From: CAWKAV01 sp963847735
Lineage (GTDB): Bacteria; Desulfobacterota; Desulfuromonadia; Desulfuromonadales; BM103
Assembly: GCA_963847735.1 (NCBI GenBank)
Contig: CAWKAV010000024.1
Location: 1 to 33,916 of the forward strand
Reading direction: 5' to 3'
Length of the DNA stretch: 33,916 nt
The translations under genes and the position numbers were made by a program. Below are positions 27,850-33,916 of this stretch, in pieces. Each line of letters starts with the position of its first letter. Positions within the stretch are counted from its first letter, which is position 1. The notes beneath the pieces were generated by a model, which was given only the letters and a program-made list of their open reading frames with translations, was not told where the DNA came from and did no database searches.

Positions 27850-30786
27850 CTACGGCTTCGCACTCTGAGAGGACTCTTCGCGTTTACCCAAAGCCTTCTC
27901 GAACAGTATATCCACGTCGCAGGTATTATCATCTTCGGCTTGACCAGTGTCTCCTTCAGCTAATATATCGGATGCACGTTCGGCCTGCTTTGCGATAAGT
28001 TTGGCATAAATGCCGTCAAGCCTCAGTAGCTCGTCGTGCGATCCCTTCTCAGCCACTCTGCCTTCGCAAACAACAGCAATGACATCTGCATTTCGGACTG
28101 TACTCAGCCGATGAGCAACGATAACGACTGTACATCGACCTCTTGGATGAACGTAGTCCAATCCCGACTCAATCGATGGCTCCGACGCCGAGTCAACAAG
28201 TCGATCGATTCCTTCCTGGACGAGTTGCTCGTTTTCCGTATCCAAATGAGAGGTTGCCTCATCTAGGAGTAGCAGACGAGGTCGTCTCAGGAATGCACGA
28301 GCAATGGCAAGTCTTTGCCGTTGTCCTCCGCTTAGTCTTACTCCGGCTTCGCCAAGATTCGTATCATAGCCTTCTTCCATTTCTTCGATAAACTCTGCGC
28401 AATTGGCCGCTCTAGCAGCAGCCTCCACTTCTCCATCCTCAGGAACCCATGGTAGTCCGTACGTAAGGTTATCTCTGACACTACCGTAAGACAATTTCGT
28501 GTCTTGCGAAACAAAACCAATGACATTGTGGAAGCTTTTGAGGTTCAGGTCAGTCAACGGAACACCGTCGATTGTGATTCGTCCCGATTGCGGGTCATAG
28601 AATCGAAGCAACAAATGAACAAGTGACGTTTTGCCAGCACCTGACCTTCCTACTAATGCACACGTCCCACCTGCTGGAATATCGAGACTGAATCCGTTTA
28701 GTACTTTCTTTTCGGGCCGGGCCTGATACGCAAAGTGTACATCTTCGAAGCATACTCGTCCTCGAAAGGTAGTTCTTTCAATTTCAATGCCTTGATCCAG
28801 TGGAATGTCTGGATGAATATCCAATAGGTCAAAGACTCGCTGCGCTGCACCAGAAGCTTGTGCGAGATCTGAAAACACATCTTGAATCTCTTCCACTCCC
28901 TCTCGCAGCATTTCCCAGTACATCGTAAAGGCAATGAGCTGACCGACCGATAAAGCATCTTCGTGCTCGTTTACAATCGCCATGCCTCCAAAGACTAGTA
29001 CTAAGAACTCGACCAAGAACTCCAGGATTCCCTCTAGATTCTCAATCACAATATCGCCAAGAGCATCCCGATGCATCTTTTTCAACAGCTTGGAAAGGAC
29101 CCGTTCATAACGCTTGGCTTCGTACTGCTCCGCCGAAAGGGCACGAATGTTTCGAATGTTGGTCATTGCCTCTGTAATTGCAGCGTTTCCTTCTTCTTCA
29201 CAAGCAATCATTTGGCCTTCCAATCCAGCGCCCCATTCAGCCGAGACGCGAGTAAGGTAGGCAAGCGGTCCGAGACAGGCTGCCGAGAGCACAGTGAGGC
29301 GTGCAGAAGACACGAGGCAACATACGAGAGCACCAATCATGAGCACAGCGCTCTGTAAAACGGTATTGACGAGAATCGGAACAGGCCTAGACATGTCCTC
29401 GACATCGCCATCGACTCGACGGGCCATGGCACCTGCTCGAGTCGCATCGAAAAAGGCAATATCTTGGGACAGTAGTCGATTAAAGAGTTTCATTCTCAAG
29501 TCTAGACGCAGTCGTCTGGATACAATCCTTGAAACAAACCGCTGAATGCTCTGAAAAAAGGTTTGCCCAATCCAAAATGCAGCCAGGATGCGAACTCGCC
29601 GGAAGGAAGGAATCAGCATTACTGGCAATCAAATCGTCAAATAAGCCACCTTCAATGTGTGGTACGAGCAGCCTGCATACGACGTTAAATAGTAAACACA
29701 ATGCCGTCACCAACACATACCATGCATATGGTTTCAGCAGCCCGAGTGCTCTCATCAAGTAGGTCTGCAGAGACGCTTGTCGTATACGCTCCGGCACTTT
29801 GGGTCCCTTATCACCCCGCAGTACTCCCCAGTCCTGAAGCCTCTTTCCCTTTTTAAAACACGCCATGCAATAATCAAAATCACACAGTTTACATCGAAAA
29901 CATTCGCCATCTTTGACTTCTTCGCTACAAATATCACAGTAGGCATCGTATCGATCGATTGTAAATCGAACTGCATGAACATGCACTGCGCGAAGATCCA
30001 GTCGAATCTCGGGTCGAGCTTGCATTTGACTCACTATTCTCTTTGTTAAAAAGAATGCAGCCTGTAGGGACGCAATTGCTAGTGCAATAAAGGCTACATC
30101 CGAGCCAGACACCATGGATCCATTCGTATTGGAAAGATCGACTGCCTCTACACCAAGCCCAAAGGAAATCGCCGTCAAGATGACATAGGCCGCGATGAAA
30201 ATGGAATTTCTCCACAATGAAATAGTGTGATCGAGCTGTGCCAAGGCCTTTGCAGCTTCGAGGTCCACTTCTGGCAAGGAGCGTGGAGGTTCTTGTTGCT
30301 CACCAAGAAATTTGCCTCTGTAGAATCATCTGATTCGTCTTCTAAACACTCATGGGTCGCACAAAGACCTTCACTGACAGGATTAGTACCTGTAGGCCCG
30401 TTTTCAAAGAAATCCTCAGTGTTATTAGGTAGAAGCGGTTCCGTCAAGCCATGACGAATCAGTCGTCGCGCCACTCATGCCGTTCACAATCGTTACGCTT
30501 CGTTTGGTTTCGCGTGACTGCCATTCCAATCATGGTAGAAAGCAAGGCTGCAAGCTTAATGACGCCCACTCCTATGGTTGTATACAAGAGGCAGACGGAT
30601 ATTCCAAACAATTGTCGTCCCGGCGCGTTGCGAAGAAAGACTGCCGCCACGATTGCAGCGTGCAAGCTTGCAGCGTCGAAAAAAGCCAGTCCCCATGAAA
30701 ATTTACGACAACATCCCTTTGACTCGCCTATTCTGCCTGTCTGTAGATTGCATGGGACCAGTAATCTGTGGCTCTGCGGTGCTCAT
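27850..30786 (-). CDS. TAP-like eukaryotic ABC exporter half-transporter with ZZ-type zinc finger, frameshifted
   Basis: ABCB-type membrane exporter. From ATG 30786 (MSTAEPQITGPMQSTDRQNR) the reading crosses four one-base shifts (near 30700, 30470, 30285, 29615). An N-terminal membrane domain with about four helices comes first (LLYTTIGVGVIKLAALLSTM; SIFIAAYVILTAISFGLGVE), resembling the TMD0 of TAP/ABCB9. A cysteine-rich module follows, CDICSEEVKDGECFRC then KLCDFDYCMACFKKGK, with the C-x2-C spacing and DFDYC of ZZ fingers. The core membrane domain begins LKPYAWYVLVTALCLLFNVV. The ATPase has LVGRSGAGKTS, VSQDTKLSYGSVRDNL, RLSGGQRQRLAIAR, LLLLDEATSHLD and VIVAHRLST, with an unusual 20-residue insert before the H-loop. 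About 978 codons, ending TAG 27850. Substrate and membrane unknown; the acidic tail has no obvious sorting motif. Confidence 0.85.
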
Positions 30787-30999
30787 GGTCGTCGCGCTCT
30801 TTTGCCTCCACCCTCCACGTGCTGCTCTGAGCGAATGTCAAAATGACGTGAAAAGTATCAATGATGACCCGACCGCCGACCGCCGCCGCCGACACCCACG
30901 CCGCTCACCGCGCACCGCGCAACGAACGATCGTCATTTTGTGCCATTTCTCCTAAAGCCTCCTGCGGGAAAGAAAAAACAATGTCAACCGAAAGTGAAC
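30787..30999. promoter_or_regulatory. Divergent promoter region, ABC exporter / ZC3HC1
   Basis: About 213 bases separate two genes read in opposite directions. The stretch has a CG-rich centre (GCCGCCGCCGAC...GCGCACCGCG) near 30885-30920, unlike the flanks, and a TGACG word. No TATA box is clear. A start codon for ZC3HC1 at 30940 or 30981 is also possible, which would shorten the region. Confidence 0.4.
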
Positions 31000-32224
31000 A
31001 TGTACAGCAAGATTGCTTTGCCACAAGAAGAGACTTTATTGGCCTTGCTAGACTCGACAACCAAGGAAAACAGGGGATGGCAGCAGCCAGGCCGCGCGCC
31101 GCGCCTTTCACGAGCGCCTTGGCACGTTTCAGCCCGCTACATACTTTGCCAAGCCAGCAAGTATATCTCCTCTTGTATGTGCAAGATTTGGGTACGTATA
31201 TTGTGTGTACTTGTCCGTGGGAAAGACAAATCGAGAGCGGTATCTATCGATGCTGCTTCATGGCGTGGTGTTTCTTGTTCTTGCCACGTTGCTACTATGC
31301 TCTTTCCATAGATTAAATGGTCTGAAACAAACTTGTTCCTCTCGAGATGTTGGAGCTACAAGCTACACACGGTCCTACAGATACTTACCTTTATATTCTA
31401 ATACTGTATTGTAGGTGGACGAATCCGTCGCAAGACTTGATTGTTTGTCAAAAATGTCGGGCCGTTGTGGCCATTACGTTTCATCCCCTGCTCCAAGCGG
31501 CGGATGAAGAACGCATTACTGCCATTTATAAAGACAAACTCTGTACAGCACATGATGTCACGTGTCCCTTTTATGCCAATGCGTTTCCAACGACTAATGT
31601 TGGCCAATGCACCCATTCCGAGCTATCTTGGAGCGGTATTGCCACAAGACTTTGTGACTCTAGTGGAACAGTCGAATCCAAAGCCTCTATTACAGAAACG
31701 AGTACAATCATTACTTGATGCTGCTAGAAACGGAGAGGGTCGTTTGAATTATCGCTTGACGCAAAGGACATGGAGTTGCAAGAGGATGAAACGACGGAAA
31801 TGTTTGCATCGCGCCTTGCGAACGCTCTCGGTTACAGTAAAGAGAATGAGCAGTGGGCATGTATACTAGCACTACTCTGTTGGGAACCAGTAACAGACTC
31901 GACAATCGAATGAAACTGTTTTGATGCTACAGTGTCCAGTCTGTTTGTCACAACGAGGACTGCCTATTCAGGGCAACGACAACGACGACGACTCTAGTTC
32001 GGAGGATAGTTCGGTAGACATTCCTCCACCGAAACGGCAAAAAACGGCAACACAGCCCATGAATCCCATTACTTGTCATCGACATTATTGTCCCGTCATT
32101 TGTGGCTTTCCTTGCAGTGGCTCCGAGGTTCCATGTGTGGAAAACAATTGCAAATCACTTGTTTGCAGCAACAACCGAAACGTCTGCCGTTGATGACATT
32201 CAAGGAGAAGCAAGTCATGATTAA
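31000..32224 (+). CDS. ZC3HC1/NIPA-like zinc-finger protein (one intron, frameshifted)
   Basis: Homologue of NIPA/ZC3HC1, a nuclear C3HC zinc-finger protein linked in animals to nuclear-pore basket and F-box function. Exon 1 gives ALPQEETLLALLDSTTKE and, after a shift, FHERLGTFQPATYFAKPASI, then SPLVCARFG. Splicing at 31192-31414 joins this to WTNPSQDLIVCQKCRAVVAI, restoring the family's CARxGW and CxxC. The finger is completed by KLCTAHDVTCPFYANAFP. Further shifts lead through PIPSYLGAVLPQDFVTLV, then ASRLANALGYSKENEQWACI and LALLCWEPV, to LQCPVCLSQRGLP, an acidic serine stretch, and HRHYCPVICGFP of the second finger. The start (31000, 30981 or 30940) and the end (TAA 32224) are my best guesses. 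Confidence 0.75.
31192..31414 (+). other. Spliceosomal intron in ZC3HC1-like gene
   Basis: Begins GTACGT and ends TATTGTAG, 223 bases. Removing it turns AGA TTT GG + G TGG into Arg-Phe-Gly-Trp, the conserved CARxGW of the C3HC domain. A TCTAATA word about 20 bases before the end fits a branch point. Confidence 0.8.
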
Positions 32225-32332
32225 TATTCATCGACTCCTTCGGTCAAGTCTTGGATAAAATAAGTGTAATATGGGTAACGAAATACATTTACTTTTAGGT
32301 GTAGCAACATATAGCTAGCCTAGCTAGTGCTA

Positions 32333-33837
32333 CTACATGGACTTGAGCAGCTTGAACAGAGCTGCTGCCTCGCGTATCCTCGAAAACTCAATACAGAATG
32401 CTTGCACCTCATAATAAATGTCCTGAATAGATGAGCAGGACCATTGATTCGTGAGCAACACATCCACACGCACCCAAAATTCATCACACAACAATTAACA
32501 ACAAATGAACTTACATCAACATTGACAATCTGATTCCGAATCAGACTCTGTAGAAACACACACACCAACCTCACGAGTCGATTCTGTGCATGTCGATCTT
32601 GAATATTCTCACAACTGGCGATACAGTTGGAAACATAGAGAAGAATGTATTCGGGATCCAAAATAGGTGGCGCGTTGGCCGCTTCCGGCACGTGAGTCGC
32701 CAATCGATTCACCACTTCCATACTCTGCAGAGTCATGTCCATACCAACCAGTGCCGACAAGTATTCATTCTTGACTTGCTCTTGTGCAGTGGACAAGATT
32801 CGTAGCAGGCATTCATTGGCAACGAGCGGATTTTGTTCCACGAGACGAGCGAGATTTTGTGGAGTCAATCCACATTCTTGCACAAGTTGCATCGAAACGG
32901 GCTCTTCGGAATCGTCGTCCTTTGTACTCAGAGCCTCCAGTACCATTCGCTGTGCATCTGGCGAAAGTGGCGTCTCAAAGGCTTGTGTACCGAGTACTTG
33001 CAAGACTTGTTGATATACTTCATTCTCGTCTGTATCCTCGTCGGACAAGAGCATGAGGCGCAAGTTTGTCGGCGTCAACCAAATGAGTTCGGATTGAAGA
33101 TATTCCATCCATTCTGGATCTTGCTGTTGTTGTTGAAAGGATTCATCGTCGTATCCAGCAAGAGGCAAGAGAGGTGGAGGCAATGGACGACAAAACTGTG
33201 GCGCGACCGACGCCATTGGCGCCACGAGCTCAGACTGTGCTACAGTCTCCAACGGTCCCTTTTCCAACAAATTCTTGAGTTCTCGCTTTTCTCCTTCAGA
33301 TTTCACTCCAATAAATGGACTCACGTAGCTTTTATCATTGTCGTCTGTTGTACACTGCTTTAGTTTCGCATCAACCTGGTTCAACAAGGTCTCCGTCACG
33401 GGCTGTCGTTATTCACGACATTATCTAGCTCATTCAAAAGTTCAGGACCAAGCATGGATGGTAAGAGAGACTCAAACAAGTCCAGTAGACAAGCTTGGTC
33501 AGTCTCAGACAAGGGCTCGCTTGCTTGTCCTGACATGTAACGTTGCAGCAACGACAAGGTGTGTTGAACGAGGATACCAAAGAATGGACTGTTTGTCACG
33601 CATGATTCATCCAGCGATGCTACCGATTCAATTACAATCAAACAGGACAATCGTTGTTTCCAAGTTAGATTCGTGTCTTGTTGTAGAATCGCATGAGCGG
33701 CCCATGCCACGTGAAAGGGACTTGTCGTTGTCGTTTTGCTGCCACATGGCGCCGTCGACCGCCTTGCGGTAGTCGTCTAGATTTTCGCCATGATTGGACA
33801 GCCGATCCCACAAATTTGCTGTAAAGAAATCAGTCAT
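32333..33837 (-). CDS. CCR4-NOT complex subunit 11 (CNOT11), one intron, frameshifted
   Basis: Homologue of CNOT11, a subunit of the CCR4-NOT mRNA deadenylase that docks with CNOT10 on the CNOT1 N-terminus. ATG 33837 opens MTDFFTANLWDRLSNHGENL. A shift near 33725 leads to FHVAWAAHAILQQDTNL, and another near 33400 to VTETLLNQVDAKL. A proline-rich stretch (FCRPLPPPLLPLAG) matches the FIRPPPPL of animals. The conserved C-terminal domain follows: GLTPQNLARLVEQNPLVANE, YLSALVGMDMTLQSMEVVNR, YILLYVSNCIASCENIQDRH, AQNRLVRLVCVFLQSLIRNQ. After removal of the 92-base intron it ends DIYYEVQAFCIEFSRIREAA ALFKLLKSM. About 471 codons, near the 510 of human. It converges on ZC3HC1 with about 108 bases between. 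Confidence 0.93.
32423..32514 (-). other. Spliceosomal intron in CNOT11-like gene
   Basis: Minus strand starts GTAAGT at 32514 and ends TATTCAG at 32423, 92 bases, phase 0. Splicing joins NQIVNVD to DIYYEVQAFCIEFSRIRE, exactly as in other CNOT11 proteins (NVQDLFIEVQAFCIEFSRI in human). Confidence 0.93.
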
Positions 33838-33916
33838 TGCAGGAAAAGATAGAGTGAACGTAATGGAGAATAACAGCAAGAACAGTGACTTGACTACATT
33901 ATGTGACTATGCTACG

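Noticed and set aside
27775..27850. GCTATCGCT / GCAGCTGCTATCGCTGCT repeats as a tandem array
   Set aside because: Only two or three partial copies exist beside the ABC stop codon; too few to call an array.
26978..30786. Horizontal transfer between a bacterium and a eukaryote at 27650
   Set aside because: The hydrolase is cut inside its last helix and no mobile element or repeat is present. Assembly chimera is simpler.
1..33916. CRISPR arrays, tRNA or rRNA genes
   Set aside because: I looked for evenly spaced repeats and cloverleaf or rRNA core sequences and saw none.

Overview
The window does not read as one genome. It reads as at least four blocks of different origin joined end to end. Each join falls inside a gene that stops making sense there, and base composition and gene style change with it. 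Block A (1 to about 3570) is GC-rich and carries a tight minus-strand nonribosomal peptide operon of a complex bacterium (myxobacterial, cyanobacterial or planctomycete style, an inference). Block B (about 3575-4300) is AT-rich and holds only a piece of a GAF-type sensor histidine kinase. Block C (about 4310-27650) is bacterial and looks like an anaerobic Desulfobacterota-type genome (electron transfer flavoprotein, C_GCAxxG_C_C redox protein, MauE plus rhodanese). It becomes clearly more GC-rich from about 20490, so it may itself be composite. Block D (about 27650-33916) is nuclear DNA of a microbial eukaryote. It carries a CNOT11 gene and a ZC3HC1/NIPA gene, each with a GT-AG intron that restores the conserved reading, and a large ABC exporter.

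Nearly every long gene in every block is broken by one-base frameshifts that can be followed by homology from frame to frame. Because bacterial and eukaryotic genes are hit alike, the likely cause is uncorrected sequencing or assembly error, not gene decay. I therefore give whole-gene spans across the shifts. Two loci look degraded beyond this. In the RND efflux cluster (10507-11995) the regulator, membrane-fusion, pump and outer-membrane genes are each reduced to joined fragments. The vapC toxin (12993-13401) has internal stop codons.

Layout. Minus strand 3571 to 1: NRPS (A-PCP), hexapeptide acyltransferase, phosphopantetheinyl transferase and the start of a second NRPS, all overlapping or within a few bases. 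Minus strand 8296 to 4328: lipoprotein, M1 aminopeptidase, EtfB. Plus strand 8539-10234: leader peptide, MauE, periplasmic rhodanese, C_GCAxxG_C_C protein (thiol redox). Then the RND remnant with twin TGACGTCA sites upstream. Then minus-strand D-amino-acid transaminase, vapBC, Old Yellow Enzyme, HAD phosphatase, YpfJ-type metallopeptidase and flavodoxin. Then plus-strand tRNA-dihydrouridine synthase and an HD-domain protein. From 20487 to 27648 lies a coherent plus-strand operon: isoaspartyl dipeptidase (IadA), a complete GsiABCD-type glutathione/peptide importer, and a gamma-glutamyl hydrolase of the PuuD family. I read it as a pathway for taking up and opening non-alpha (beta-aspartyl, gamma-glutamyl) peptide bonds. 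In block D the ABC exporter diverges from ZC3HC1, and ZC3HC1 converges on CNOT11.

Most interesting biologically: the isopeptide salvage operon; the eukaryotic TAP-like ABC exporter with a ZZ-type zinc finger between its N-terminal membrane domain and its core; and the NRPS pair whose adenylation domain has a GLGATE core motif.
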